A DNA stretch of 64,000 nucleotides from Arsukibacterium sp. MJ3 (GTDB taxonomy: Bacteria > Pseudomonadota > Gammaproteobacteria > Enterobacterales > Alteromonadaceae), in assembly GCF_000987765.1 (NCBI RefSeq), contig NZ_LAHP01000006.1:1-64000 (forward strand), in the 5' to 3' direction. How positions within the stretch are numbered: position 1 is the stretch's first letter; every line of letters begins with the position of its first letter. Of the stretch, positions 38,486-48,207 are shown one piece after another. The position numbers were made by a program, and so were the translations under genes. The notes under the pieces were generated by a model, which did not search any database, was not told where the DNA came from, and saw only the letters and a program-made list of their open reading frames with translations.

Positions 38486-38513
38486 AGAAAAAAAGGCCAC
38501 GGTATGCGGCCTT
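38486..38513 (-). terminator. Rho-independent terminator of the ybhB-like gene
   Basis: Read on the minus strand, AAGGCC and GGCCTT form a stem around a 9-base loop (38493-38513), followed by a run of T residues (38486-38494). It lies 39 bases after the stop of the YbhB/YbcL gene. Confidence 0.7.
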
Positions 38514-38551
38514 AGTCGGGTGTATTACTCTGAATGTGCCAGCGTTAATAA

Positions 38552-39043
38552 CTAACGCGCGTAAGTAGCGGTTAAGGTAGCCTTAGCCAACGCATTCGCG
38601 TTTAACATAAAGCTAACCACAGCGGCACTGGCAGCATCTGGCACCGCCAGAGTGTCTTCTGGTAGCGCCCACACAGTAAATTGATAGCGATGCATACCAT
38701 GGCCTTCAGGCGGGCAAGCGCCACCGAATTCTTTACTGCCATAGTCATTCGTAAAACGGCGGCAACCTGGCGGTAAACTGCCTTTACCAGCACCTCGGGC
38801 CAAGCCTTTGGCATCAGCCGGAATATCTGTTACCAGCCAGTGCCAAAAGCCTGAGCTGGTGGGTGCATCTGGATCAAACACCGTAATAGCAAAGCTTTTA
38901 GTAGCCGAGGGCGCATGTTGCCAGCTCAGTTCAGGCGAAATATTTTTACCATTACAACCAAACCCATCAAACTCATGCTCTTTCGCCATAAAATGACCTT
39001 CTTGCAGCTCTGGGCTACGAAGGGTGAAACGCAATTCAGTCAT
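38552..39043 (-). CDS. YbhB/YbcL family Raf-kinase-inhibitor-like protein
   Basis: A 163-residue PEBP-fold protein. The ligand-pocket motifs are intact: FDPDAPTSSGFWHWLVTDIPA and CPPEGHGMHRYQFTVWAL. The N terminus has CNGKNISPELSW. No signal peptide is visible, so it is probably cytoplasmic. The biochemical role of bacterial PEBPs is unsettled. GGAG precedes the ATG. It lies 36 bases after trxC; a 14-bp palindrome sits in that gap. Confidence 0.92.
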   Translation of the reverse strand: MTELRFTLRSPELQEGHFMAKEHEFDGFGCNGKNISPELSWQHAPSATKSFAITVFDPDAPTSSGFWHWLVTDIPADAKGLARGAGKGSLPPGCRRFTNDYGSKEFGGACPPEGHGMHRYQFTVWALPEDTLAVPDAASAAVVSFMLNANALAKATLTATYAR

Positions 39044-39070
39044 ATTAGCTCCATCAAAATTACTAATGTT

Positions 39071-39084
39071 AGTAAGTACTTACT
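39071..39084. promoter_or_regulatory. 14-bp perfect palindrome, candidate repressor operator
   Basis: AGTAAGTACTTACT is a perfect palindrome overlapping the trxC stop codon, 28 bases before the ybhB-like gene start. A second imperfect palindrome, ACTAATGTTAGT, abuts it (39062-39073). The form resembles TetR-type operators. No regulator gene is adjacent. Confidence 0.35.
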
Positions 39085-39502
39085 TAAGTGTAGAAAGCCA
39101 TTGATAAAAGGCTTGTTTTGGCAATGCACCGGCTTGCTGCGCTACTACTAGCCCCTGTTTAAACACCATTAAGGTTGGAATTGAGCGAATGGAAAACTGT
39201 GCAGCCAGTTGTTGTTGTTGCTCAGTGTTAATTTTACCAAAACGAAATTGCGGCTCTAGCTCACTGGCCGCCTGACTAAACACGGGTGCAAAATTCTTAC
39301 ATGGACCACACCAGCTAGCCCAAAAATCGACAACCAGCGGCAATTGCGCTTTGTCGGCATGCGCAGCAAAATTACCACTGGTAAGTTCAATAGGCTGACC
39401 GTTAAACAGCAGCTGCTTACACTTACCACAACGCGATTGTGTGGCGGGCTTATCAGCCGGTAAGCGATTAAGGCCGTTACAATAAGGGCAGGCAATAATC
39501 AT
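39080..39502 (-). CDS. trxC: Thioredoxin 2
   Basis: A 140-residue thioredoxin with the N-terminal zinc-binding extension of TrxC: CPYC (5-8) and CGKC (25-28), then the active site WCGPC (64-68) and the cis-proline in SIRSIPTLMVF. It reduces cytoplasmic disulfides under oxidative stress. The start at 39502 (MIIACPYCN) has TTGGAG ahead; an in-frame start at 39589 would add 29 residues foreign to the family. Confidence 0.95.
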   Translation of the reverse strand: MIIACPYCNGLNRLPADKPATQSRCGKCKQLLFNGQPIELTSGNFAAHADKAQLPLVVDFWASWCGPCKNFAPVFSQAASELEPQFRFGKINTEQQQQLAAQFSIRSIPTLMVFKQGLVVAQQAGALPKQAFYQWLSTLK

Positions 39503-39567
39503 GATAATCTCCAATACGTCTTTGGGCTTCTTGTATAGTGTCAGCTCAGCTAAATTTAAAGCCAAAA

Positions 39568-39714
39568 TTAAAAACTCACCTGCTGCCAATCGGTTTTATA
39601 ATCGAAGATCAGGCTTTTAATCTCGCCATTACCTTCAATATTAACGGTATTAACCTGGGCCGGCCACAACTCCTGCAATGCACGATGCTGAAACCTCAGG
39701 CCAGCAACAGCAGG
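39568..39714 (-). pseudogene. C-terminal fragment of a small protein, probably DUF6702-like
   Basis: A 48-codon frame with no start codon follows a stop at 39715-39717 and reads ...RALQELWPAQVNTVNIEGN... ending KTDWQQVSF and a proper stop. It reads like genuine coding sequence and resembles the C-terminal end of DUF6702 proteins, which are commonly encoded beside M1-type peptidases in Alteromonadales. The N-terminal two thirds are absent. It lies directly downstream of the broken M1 peptidase on the same strand. The family name is a by-eye guess. Confidence 0.4.
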
Positions 39715-39730
39715 CTACATATTAAACGGA

Positions 39731-41667
39731 TCAATTATTTTCCTTTTGCTCTGTTGCTTTTGTTGCCGGATCTTTTAGCTCCGTTTTACTATCTTGCATA
39801 ATATCCCGGCTAACCTTGGCTTTACTCTTCTCAGCTTTATAAGCCTCTATGCGCGATGGCACAATACGCCGCGGATAAAAATTGTTTTCAATATCGACAT
39901 CTGCCGTTTCCCATTTCGGGTCAACCAGCACCTCTTGCAGTACTTTACCTTTGGCGCTAACAATAAGCTTATTTACCGCTTTCGGACTACGGCGCCAGAT
40001 CTCGGCCGGAATATACTGCTGCTCAGAACTACCATCAGCATAGTTCAGTTGCAGTAAAATAGGCATGACCAGACCACCTTTGTTACTAAACTGCAACACA
40101 TAGTAGTTTTTATCTTCAGATACTGCCCGCTCAAACGCCTTACGCTCCCAAGGTTCTAACTCATGCACGAACTTGTTATAGGCATTACGTTCTTTGTTAG
40201 TAACGGCAAAACGATCATTGTCGTCATAAAAGTCCCGTACATCCGGGTTTTTATCAATCCACAGCACTTTGCCTTCGACATTGTTTCGCTCAACAAACAG
40301 CGGCATCGGTTTATCTTGATCTTGCTGGCGCTCACGAGAAAAGTCGATATCGGGGTTTTTCGTGTCTAAACGCAACTGGTATACTTTGTCTAACGAAATA
40401 TCAACGTGGTCAGTGCTGTAAAACCAACCACGCCAAAACCAGTCCAAATCAACACCACTGGCTTCTTCCATGCTGCGGAAAAAATCGGCCGGGGTTGGCC
40501 GCTTAAATTTCCAGCGCGTGGCATACTCTTTAAACGCAAAATCAAACAACTCGCGGCCTAAAATCACCTCACGCAGAATATTAAGCGCTGCCGCAGGTTT
40601 GGTGTAGGCATTAGGGCCAAGTTTTAACACGCTGTCAGACTGCGTCATAATCGGCACTTGCACGTCTGACTTCATATAATCGACAATATCACGCGGTTCA
40701 ACACCCCATGGTATGGTAGGGTCCCACTCCCGACCGGCAACACCATCGAGAAAGCTATTTAACCCTTCGTCCATCCAGGTCCATTGCCGCTCATCCGAGT
40801 TAACCACCATTGGGAAATAAATATGCCCTACTTCATGAATAACCACTTTCTTTCGGGTAAAACGACATGGCCATAACAAATGGTTGCTCATTACCACCCT
40901 GCTGATAGCCTTTCGCATCCCAGATAAATTTACGAGACGAAGCCCAAGCAAAATCCCGCACCTTATTGGCTTTAAAATGCCATACTTTTGTGTCAGCTGT
41001 ACCTGCTTTTTCGTTATCAAGCGCCTCTTGCTCGGTCACAATAAATACCGGCCGTTTCGCCGTTTTAGCCTGTTCTAACCGAGTTAATTGGTCGGAGGTT
41101 AACACTTTGGCACTGTTTTGTAGCTCACCGGTTGCTGACACAATATGATCAGCTGGTACGGCTAACTTAACGTCATAATCACCAAATTCTAGGGTAAACT
41201 CGCCACGACCTAAAAACTCTTTATTGGTCCAGGCTTAGGCGGGCAGTAATATCACCGTCGCCAATTGACGTTGCCGGGCCACGTCGGCCAACACCACCAA
41301 AATCGGTCGTCATCTCGGCCATCGAATCATTCTTAAAAATATTCTGGTCCAAATGCAGCCATAGATACTTCAGGGTATAAGGTGAGTTATTTTTATAGGT
41401 TATTTGCTGCGAAGCGCTAAGCCGACGAGACGCTTCATCAAGCACAACGTCCATTTTATAGTTAACTTGCTGCTGCCAATATTGCTGACCCGGTTCACCA
41501 GCGGCATTACGATAAATATTGGGCGTGGGTAACACTTCTTCTAGTTGGCGAAATTTATCGTCAAAGTCACCTTTGGTTTGACGAATAGCACTGTCGGCAT
41601 TGAAAGAACTACTGAGCAGGACAACAAGCAAACTAAGTAACGAAACACGAGACAAGATAACGAGCAT
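39731..41667 (-). pseudogene. M1 family metallopeptidase, broken by two out-of-frame internal deletions
   Basis: Three consecutive minus-strand frames together spell one M1-type (gluzincin) peptidase. Segment 1 (41221-41667) has a signal-like start and ends in GDGDITARL then a stop. Segment 2 (about 41200 down to 40833) begins WTNKEFLGRGEFTLEFGDY and ends [11 protein letters not shown]. Segment 3 (about 40870 to 39731) starts [15 protein letters not shown] and holds the zinc site HEVGH and the distal Glu in WMDEGLNSF. Relatives have roughly 100 residues between 1 and 2 and about 60 between 2 and 3 that are missing here. Each junction also changes frame, so no active enzyme is expected. Confidence 0.85.
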
Positions 41668-41776
41668 AATTGAAGGATCTCTTATTATTTTTAGCGCTTA
41701 AATACGCTCATTACAATAAGGAACTTCATGCTGGCAAACAAACCCGTTTAGCACGTTTATTGGTGGTTCTGTCGCC

Positions 41777-41802
41777 AAAAAAAACCCCACAAATGCGGGG
41801 TT
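41777..41802 (-). terminator. Rho-independent terminator of the DEAD-box helicase gene
   Basis: On the minus strand AACCCC pairs with GGGGTT around an 8-base loop (41783-41802), followed by eight T residues (41777-41784). It lies 26 bases after the helicase stop and insulates it from the decayed peptidase. Confidence 0.85.
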
Positions 41803-41827
41803 ATATTTTTAACAGGGTAAAGCGGGG

Positions 41828-43666
41828 TTAATCTCTTGTCTTACGTGGCGCGGCGCCAGGACGCGGACCAGGACCACTACGGCGCTCACCACCACTATTT
41901 TGGCTGGCGCTATTGGTAGTACTTTTTGCAGTACTACCTGGTGTGCTGGCAGGTGTACTGCCAGTATCAATACTAATATTCAGCTTTTGCTTTCGCACAT
42001 AAACTTTTTTTAGATGCTGAAAAATTTCAGCCGGAATATTGGCTGGCAATTCAACCGTACTAAAGTGATCAAACAACTTGATATTACCGATAAACTGGCT
42101 GTCAATGTTAGCCTCATTGGCTATAGCACCCACAATATCACCGGCTCGGACACCATGCTCTTTACCCACTTCAATGCGGTAATTATTGTAATCACCTTTC
42201 ATTTCACGACGCACCCGCGGGCCACGATCTGGCCGTTCGCCTGAACGTTCATTTGAGCGCTCACTTGATCGTTCAGAACGATCGTTGCGGTCACTGCGTG
42301 GTCGCTCTTCCCGTTCACCACGGGCGTGCGGCTGACGTAATTCCGGAAATTGTTTCGCCACATTTAAAGGCTGTTCTTTTTGTGCCAGATATAACAAAGC
42401 TGCTGCCAGATCAACATCTGTTGTTTCCAACTTTTCGCGCCAATCAGTTACCAGCTCTTGGAAAAAACTCAAATTCTGAGAATCAATGGTTTGTGCCAGT
42501 TGTTCACGAAATGATTCTATCCGACGCTGTTCAATTACCTGACCGGTAGGTAATGACATTTGTTCTATTGGTTGCTTAGTAGAATGTTCAATAGTACGTA
42601 ACAAACGACGTTCACGTGGTGACACAAATAAAATTGCTTTACCCTCACGACCAGCACGACCCGTTCGGCCAATTCGATGTACATAAGCTTCACTGTCGTA
42701 CGGAATATCGTAATTTACAACCAAACTAATTCGCTCAACGTCTAAACCACGGGCAGCAACGTCAGTTGCGACAATAATATCCAGCTGGCTAGCTTTCATG
42801 CGACGAATGGTTTGCTCACGATGCGCCTGATTCATGTCACCGTTTAAACAGGCCACAGCATAACCGCGAGCACCCAATTTTTCAGCAATTTCCTCAGTGG
42901 CACTTTTGGTACGAACAAACACGATGCTGGCATCGTATTCTTCACCTTCGAGTAAACGAGTTAACGCGTCCAATTTTTGATTAGCATCAAGCAATACATA
43001 GCGCTGAGTAATACTTTCAACAGTACTGGTTTTCGATGCAATTTTTATTTCTTCAGCATTTTTTAAATGCTTTTGTGCAATAGCTCTAATTTGCGCGGGC
43101 ATGGTGGCAGAGAACATAGCAACCTGGCGGCCTGGCGGAGTAGCATCCATAATGGTTTGCACATCGTCAATAAAGCCCATACGCAACATTTCATCGGCTT
43201 CATCCAGCACGATAGCACGTAGTTTATCAAGTTTTAATGTTCCACGATCTAAGTGGTCAAGAATACGGCCTGGGGTACCAACTATAACTTGTGAACCACG
43301 TTTTAACGATTTAAGTTGGTTGGTATAGCTTTGGCCACCGTATAGTGGTAACACATGAAATGCTGGCATATATCGGGCATAAGCCTGAAAAGCCTCCGCC
43401 ACCTGAATAGCCAGTTCACGGGTTGGTGCCAGCACCAGAATTTGTGGATCATTTTGCGCCGGGTCTAGCCGGGCAAGTAAAGGCAGTGCAAATGCGCCGG
43501 TTTTACCGGTACCCGTTTGCGCCTGACCTAACACGTCTTCACCAGCTAACAATTTTGGAATAGCAGCCGCCTGGATAGGCGATGGCGTTTCATAACCAAG
43601 TTCAGTGACCGCTCGAACCAGCGGTTCCGGCAGCATTAGCTGGGAAAAAGACAAAATTTCAGACAT
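41828..43666 (-). CDS. deaD: DEAD-box ATP-dependent RNA helicase (DeaD/CsdA)
   Basis: A 612-residue helicase. Motifs in order: Q motif YETPSPIQ, AQTGTGKTGAF (motif I), PTRELAIQ, VLDEADEML (motif II), SATMP (III), ARGLDVERISLV and HRIGRTGRAG (VI). A DbpA-like RNA-binding domain follows (RIEVGKEHGVRAGDIVGAIANEA), then RNA-contacting tails rich in Arg, Ser and Glu (about 445-490) and a Ser/Thr/Gly/Pro-rich end. This architecture is that of DeaD/CsdA, which acts in cold-shock ribosome assembly and RNA decay. It is transcribed divergently from mioC. Confidence 0.94.
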   Translation of the reverse strand: MSEILSFSQLMLPEPLVRAVTELGYETPSPIQAAAIPKLLAGEDVLGQAQTGTGKTGAFALPLLARLDPAQNDPQILVLAPTRELAIQVAEAFQAYARYMPAFHVLPLYGGQSYTNQLKSLKRGSQVIVGTPGRILDHLDRGTLKLDKLRAIVLDEADEMLRMGFIDDVQTIMDATPPGRQVAMFSATMPAQIRAIAQKHLKNAEEIKIASKTSTVESITQRYVLLDANQKLDALTRLLEGEEYDASIVFVRTKSATEEIAEKLGARGYAVACLNGDMNQAHREQTIRRMKASQLDIIVATDVAARGLDVERISLVVNYDIPYDSEAYVHRIGRTGRAGREGKAILFVSPRERRLLRTIEHSTKQPIEQMSLPTGQVIEQRRIESFREQLAQTIDSQNLSFFQELVTDWREKLETTDVDLAAALLYLAQKEQPLNVAKQFPELRQPHARGEREERPRSDRNDRSERSSERSNERSGERPDRGPRVRREMKGDYNNYRIEVGKEHGVRAGDIVGAIANEANIDSQFIGNIKLFDHFSTVELPANIPAEIFQHLKKVYVRKQKLNISIDTGSTPASTPGSTAKSTTNSASQNSGGERRSGPGPRPGAAPRKTRD

Positions 43667-43828
43667 ACGTTGTTATAACCTCAATCACACGCAGGCTTGT
43701 TGGTAAGTGCTATTGTTGTTTTTACCTAGCCTGCAATGCAGTAAAAACACGAAAACGGGCAAAAGACATCGCTTTTCCCGGTTTTATTCCAGTAGTATAG
43801 TCGAACATTTACCACCTAGAGGATCACC

Positions 43829-44275
43829 ATGATAGAAATCCTTGTTGGCAGCCAAATGGGCGCAGCGGAATATGTGGCAGAACAAGTTGCTGAAACACTG
43901 GTACAAGCGGGATATGAGACTAAACTTCATCTTCAACCCGATTTGGATCAGCTAAACCCGACTCACATCTGGTTAGTGATCACATCCACCTATGGCGCAG
44001 GAGATCTGCCTGATAATATTCAACCCTTTGCGGATCAATTAGCACAAGATCGGCGTGATCTTAACACACTTTCTTTCGCCGTGATCACTTTAGGTGATTC
44101 CAGTTACGATACTTTTTGTCAGGCAGGCAAAACATTGCTCCGGTTATTACAACAACGCGGTGCAAAACCACTGTTATTTACCCTAGAAATTGATGTATTA
44201 ACAGCAGAATTACCAGAAGAGAACGCGCTAAGCTGGTTGCCAGAATTTATTCAGCAACTAAAAAAAAGCGAGTGA
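43829..44275 (+). CDS. mioC: MioC flavodoxin-like protein
   Basis: A 148-residue flavodoxin (E. coli MioC is 147) with FMN-binding loops VGSQMGAAEYVA (phosphate), TSTYGAGDLPDN and LGDSSYDTFCQAGK. In E. coli it is involved in biotin synthase electron transfer and its transcription runs into oriC. Here too it points directly at the origin. AGAGGATC precedes the ATG. Confidence 0.93.
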   Translation: MIEILVGSQMGAAEYVAEQVAETLVQAGYETKLHLQPDLDQLNPTHIWLVITSTYGAGDLPDNIQPFADQLAQDRRDLNTLSFAVITLGDSSYDTFCQAGKTLLRLLQQRGAKPLLFTLEIDVLTAELPEENALSWLPEFIQQLKKSE

Positions 44276-44848
44276 AAACCACTCGTCTCTCAGGAAGTAC
44301 AGATAAACAAATCAAGACATAAAAATTGAAACCACAATCAAACCAACCAAATGCCATCTTAGCCATTATAAATAACCGTAAATTAACAATACTCTGCTTA
44401 AACCTTGATAAATTAGTGTATTGCGCAAATAGGCTCGCCGGTTAACTGAACAGCTTATCCTCACCTTATAAACAAAGTTCTTAATAAAAAATGAGAATGT
44501 GTATAAGTAAGCTTAAAAGCGGTGATAAACCTGTACTTACACACTTAATAAAAATATTTCCCGCTTACCCTGTGGATAACTAGTTAAGTTATCCACCCGT
44601 TCAGGTACGCTTGATCCAACCTTGATCACAGGATCTGATCCTATTTAAGTTATTGATCATCAGTTGCAATAATGGCTTATCCACTGAAAACAGGCTGCTT
44701 AATAGTAATAATAATAAAAAGATCTTTAAAAAGATCTTATATATATTAAACGGATCCTAAGCCGTTTTAGACGTTTCAAAACCTGCTATATCGCGCTACA
44801 ATACGCCCCCTGATTTAAACCGGCATTTGTGCCAAAGCTGAGGCAGAT
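44276..44848. other. oriC: Chromosomal replication origin oriC
   Basis: This 573-bp gene-free region lies between mioC and mnmG, the classical enterobacterial-type origin position. It contains DnaA boxes TTATCCTCA (44455-44463), a perfect TTATCCACA on the minus strand (44571-44579), TTATCCACC (44589-44597) and TTATCCACT (44677-44685). Eight GATC sites cluster between about 44610 and 44760. An AT-rich unwinding region with two GATCT-containing repeats (44719-44748) sits on the mnmG side, the same orientation as in E. coli. The left third (44276-44440) shows nothing recognisable. Confidence 0.88.
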
Positions 44849-46738
44849 ATGTTGTATCAAGAAACCTTTGATGTAATTGTGGTCGGTGGTGGACATGCCG
44901 GCACTGAAGCTGCTTTGGCTGCTGCAAGAATGGGTTTGCAAACACTATTGCTTACTCATAATTTAGAAACACTAGGCCAAATGTCATGCAACCCGGCAAT
45001 AGGCGGTATTGGCAAAGGACATCTGGTTAAAGAAATCGATGCACTAGGCGGTGCTATGGCGATTGCCGCTAACAAGGGCGGCATTCAATTTCGAACATTA
45101 AATAGTTCAAAAGGCCCTGCTGTAAGAGCAACACGCGCTCAGGCTGATCGACAGTTATATCGTGCTGCCATTCGTCAAACACTCGAAAATCAACCTAACC
45201 TAAGAATTTTTCAACAAGCCTGCGACGATCTTATTGTTGAACAAGATCAGGTTAGAGGTGTTGTTACCCAAATGGGTTTAAAGTTTAGGGCTAAGTCCGT
45301 TGTAATGACAGTAGGCACTTTCTTAGGTGGCCAAATACATATTGGGTTAGAACAATTCTCTGGTGGCAGAGCAGGCGATCCGCCCTCAATTGCGTTAGCA
45401 AAACGTTTACGGGAATTACCATTCAGAGTCGATCGATTAAAAACCGGAACACCACCACGGGTAGACGCCAGAACAGTCGATTTTTCTGTGATGCAAGCTC
45501 AACCTGGTGATACACCAACACCAGTCTTTTCATTTTTAGGCAGCAACAAAGATCAACCAACACAAATACCTTGCTACATTACTTACACTAATGAACGTAC
45601 CCATCAGGTAATACGTGATAATTTGCATCGCTCACCAATGTATACCGGCGTAATTGAAGGTATTGGCCCACGCTATTGCCCATCAATTGAAGATAAAGTA
45701 ATGCGTTTTGCCGATAAAGATAATCACCAGATTTTTATTGAACCAGAAGGCTTAACCACTCACGAACTTTATCCTAATGGTATTTCAACAAGTTTGCCTT
45801 TTGATGTACAACTAGCAATAGTCCGCTCAATAAAAGGCATGGAGAATGCGCATATAACCCGGCCAGGCTATGCCATTGAATATGACTTTTTTGATCCCAG
45901 AGACTTAAAAAGCTCATTAGAAACCAAGCACATTAAAGGACTGTTTTTTGCAGGACAAATTAATGGCACAACAGGGTATGAAGAAGCCGCAGCGCAAGGA
46001 CTACTTGCCGGCTTAAATGCGGCCTTATTTGCTACCGAACGGGATAGCTGGTCGCCGAGCCGTGATCAAGCATACCTTGGCGTATTGGTAGATGATTTAA
46101 CGACGCAGGGTACTAAAGAGCCTTACCGTATGTTTACCAGCAGAGCAGAATACCGACTTATGCTACGGGAAGATAATGCCGATGCCAGATTAACAACTAA
46201 GGGCCGTGAATTAGGGCTGGTTGATGATCAACGTTGGCAAATATTTAATGAAAAAATGAACCAAGTAGAGCTGGAAAGACAACGACTCCGGCAAAGTTGG
46301 ATTCATCCGCAGCACAGTACCTTAGCAGCCATTAATAGTTTGCTTAAAACACCATTAAGTCGAGAAGCTAGTTTAGAAGAATTACTACGCCGACCAGAAA
46401 TGACGTATCAAGAGATGATGAAAATTGACGGTTTAGGTCCTGCACTTGCCGATCCAATAGCAGCTGAACAAGTTGAAATACAAATTAAATATGCAGGCTA
46501 TATAAATCGTCAACAAGAAGAAATTGCCAAACAACAACGTAATGAACAAACTAAATTACCAGCAGAATTTAATTACACAACGGTGAAAGGTTTATCAAAC
46601 GAAGTAATTATGAAGTTAAATCAACACCAGCCAACCACTGTAGGGCAAGCTTCACGAATATCAGGCATTACACCAGCTGCCATTTCTTTATTACTGGTAT
46701 ATCTGAAAAAACAAGGCTTATTGCGCAGGTCTGCCTGA
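44849..46738 (+). CDS. mnmG: tRNA uridine-5-carboxymethylaminomethyl modification enzyme MnmG
   Basis: A 629-residue FAD enzyme (GidA; E. coli 629) that works with MnmE on wobble uridine 34. The FAD-binding [17 protein letters not shown] lies near residue 14, followed by [24 protein letters not shown] and [21 protein letters not shown]. The C-terminal helical region interacts with MnmE and tRNA. GAGGCAG precedes the ATG. It starts the rightward mnmG-rsmG-parA-parB cluster directly after oriC. Confidence 0.98.
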   Translation: MLYQETFDVIVVGGGHAGTEAALAAARMGLQTLLLTHNLETLGQMSCNPAIGGIGKGHLVKEIDALGGAMAIAANKGGIQFRTLNSSKGPAVRATRAQADRQLYRAAIRQTLENQPNLRIFQQACDDLIVEQDQVRGVVTQMGLKFRAKSVVMTVGTFLGGQIHIGLEQFSGGRAGDPPSIALAKRLRELPFRVDRLKTGTPPRVDARTVDFSVMQAQPGDTPTPVFSFLGSNKDQPTQIPCYITYTNERTHQVIRDNLHRSPMYTGVIEGIGPRYCPSIEDKVMRFADKDNHQIFIEPEGLTTHELYPNGISTSLPFDVQLAIVRSIKGMENAHITRPGYAIEYDFFDPRDLKSSLETKHIKGLFFAGQINGTTGYEEAAAQGLLAGLNAALFATERDSWSPSRDQAYLGVLVDDLTTQGTKEPYRMFTSRAEYRLMLREDNADARLTTKGRELGLVDDQRWQIFNEKMNQVELERQRLRQSWIHPQHSTLAAINSLLKTPLSREASLEELLRRPEMTYQEMMKIDGLGPALADPIAAEQVEIQIKYAGYINRQQEEIAKQQRNEQTKLPAEFNYTTVKGLSNEVIMKLNQHQPTTVGQASRISGITPAAISLLLVYLKKQGLLRRSA

Positions 46739-46748
46739 AAGGATCGCT

Positions 46749-47372
46749 ATGTTGGATAAACTGCAACAGTTGCTGACTCAAACCAGTCTGCAATTAAATG
46801 ATAAGCAAGTAGAAAAATGTATTGAATATGTTCAACTGCTAACCAAATGGAACAGTACATATAATTTAACGTCAGTACGTGAACCTACAGAAATGTTAAT
46901 TAAACATGTATTGGACAGTCTGGTTATTGCTCCTTATTTGCAAGGCGATCATTTTATTGATGTCGGAACAGGCCCGGGTTTGCCTGGAGTACTACTGGCA
47001 ATTTATTACCCTGCTAAACACTTTACGTTGCTTGACAGTTTAGGCAAGCGAGTAAGGTTTTTAAACCAAGTTAAGTTGCAACTTGGTTTAGTAAATATTA
47101 CCCCAGTACAAAGTAGAGTAGAACATCATATACCTGTGCAACTTTACGATGGCGTAATAAGCCGCGCCTTTGCTTCTGCTAACGATATGGTACATTGGTG
47201 TCGGCATTTACCCGCAGAAAAAGGCTGTTTTTACGCAATGAAAGGCGCCATTGTGCAAGAAGAAATTGCAGCTTTGCCGGATTTTGTTAAAGTAGCCGCT
47301 GTTATTCCATTGCAAGTACCGGAACTTGATGCCAGCAGGCATCTGATTATTATTACCGGCAACAAACCATAA
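46749..47372 (+). CDS. rsmG: 16S rRNA (guanine-527-N7)-methyltransferase
   Basis: A 207-residue SAM methyltransferase (GidB) that modifies G527 of 16S rRNA in the decoding region. The SAM-binding loop is [17 protein letters not shown] and the following strand [33 protein letters not shown] is the conserved N-terminal block. It lies 10 bases after mnmG and 12 before parA. Confidence 0.97.
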   Translation: MLDKLQQLLTQTSLQLNDKQVEKCIEYVQLLTKWNSTYNLTSVREPTEMLIKHVLDSLVIAPYLQGDHFIDVGTGPGLPGVLLAIYYPAKHFTLLDSLGKRVRFLNQVKLQLGLVNITPVQSRVEHHIPVQLYDGVISRAFASANDMVHWCRHLPAEKGCFYAMKGAIVQEEIAALPDFVKVAAVIPLQVPELDASRHLIIITGNKP

Positions 47373-47384
47373 CGAGGGAGCTTT

Positions 47385-48179
47385 GTGGGAAAAATCATTG
47401 CCATTGCCAATCAAAAAGGTGGAGTAGGTAAAACGACCACAGCTGTTAATTTAGCAGCATCATTGGCGGCAACAAAACGCAAGGTGTTACTAATAGACCT
47501 TGACCCTCAAGGTAATGCTACTATGGGTAGTGGTGTTGATAAATATCAAGTACATGCCACAGCTTATGAATTATTAATTGAACAAAAACCATTATTAGAA
47601 GTAATAGTAAAAGAAACCAGTGGTGGTTATCACCTGGTTGCAGCAAACTCTGATGTAACTGCTGCAGAAGTTCGTTTGATGGATGTGTTTGCCCGTGAAC
47701 TACGACTGCGTACCGCGCTAAAAGAGTATCGCAACAACTATGATTTTATCTTTATTGACTGCCCACCCTCCCTTAATATGTTAACAGTTAATGCCATGGC
47801 AGCTGCTGATACCGTATTAGTGCCGATGCAATGTGAATATTTTGCTTTAGAGGGACTGACGGCATTAGTGGATACTATTAACAAGCTAGCGGCGGTAATT
47901 AATGCCGATTTGAAAATTGAAGGCATTTTACGCACGATGTACGACCCACGAAACCGGTTGGCTAATGATGTATCAGAGCAATTAAAACAACATTTTGGTG
48001 ATAAAGTTTACCGAGCCGTGATCCCGCGCAATGTTAGGTTAGCAGAAGCACCTAGTTTCGGTACTCCAGTTATGTATTATGATAAAAACTCTACCGGTGC
48101 TAAGGCTTATTTGGCGCTTGCTGGGGAAATGTTACGACGTTCAGATAAAAAAATTAGTAACAAAACGATCCCACTATAA
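47385..48179 (+). CDS. parA: Chromosome-partitioning ATPase ParA (Soj)
   Basis: A 264-residue deviant-Walker ATPase with QKGGVGKTT (10-18), the DLDPQGNATMGSG motif and FIDCPPSLNMLT. It forms a dynamic nucleoid-bound gradient that moves ParB-parS complexes. It is of the chromosomal type without an N-terminal HTH. The start is GTG with GAGGGAG ahead. parB follows after 28 bases. Confidence 0.97.
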   Translation: MGKIIAIANQKGGVGKTTTAVNLAASLAATKRKVLLIDLDPQGNATMGSGVDKYQVHATAYELLIEQKPLLEVIVKETSGGYHLVAANSDVTAAEVRLMDVFARELRLRTALKEYRNNYDFIFIDCPPSLNMLTVNAMAAADTVLVPMQCEYFALEGLTALVDTINKLAAVINADLKIEGILRTMYDPRNRLANDVSEQLKQHFGDKVYRAVIPRNVRLAEAPSFGTPVMYYDKNSTGAKAYLALAGEMLRRSDKKISNKTIPL

Positions 48180-48207
48180 CCACGAAAGTTAAAGGATATT
48201 TTTGCGC

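Noticed and set aside
39731-41667. Three separate genes in the M1 peptidase region
   Set aside because: The three frames are consecutive parts of one protein family with the zinc site in the last, so they are one broken gene.
42590-42640. Third parS site in the helicase gene (TTCACGTGG)
   Set aside because: Only the CACGTG core and a few flanking bases match; both arms diverge from the 16-bp consensus.
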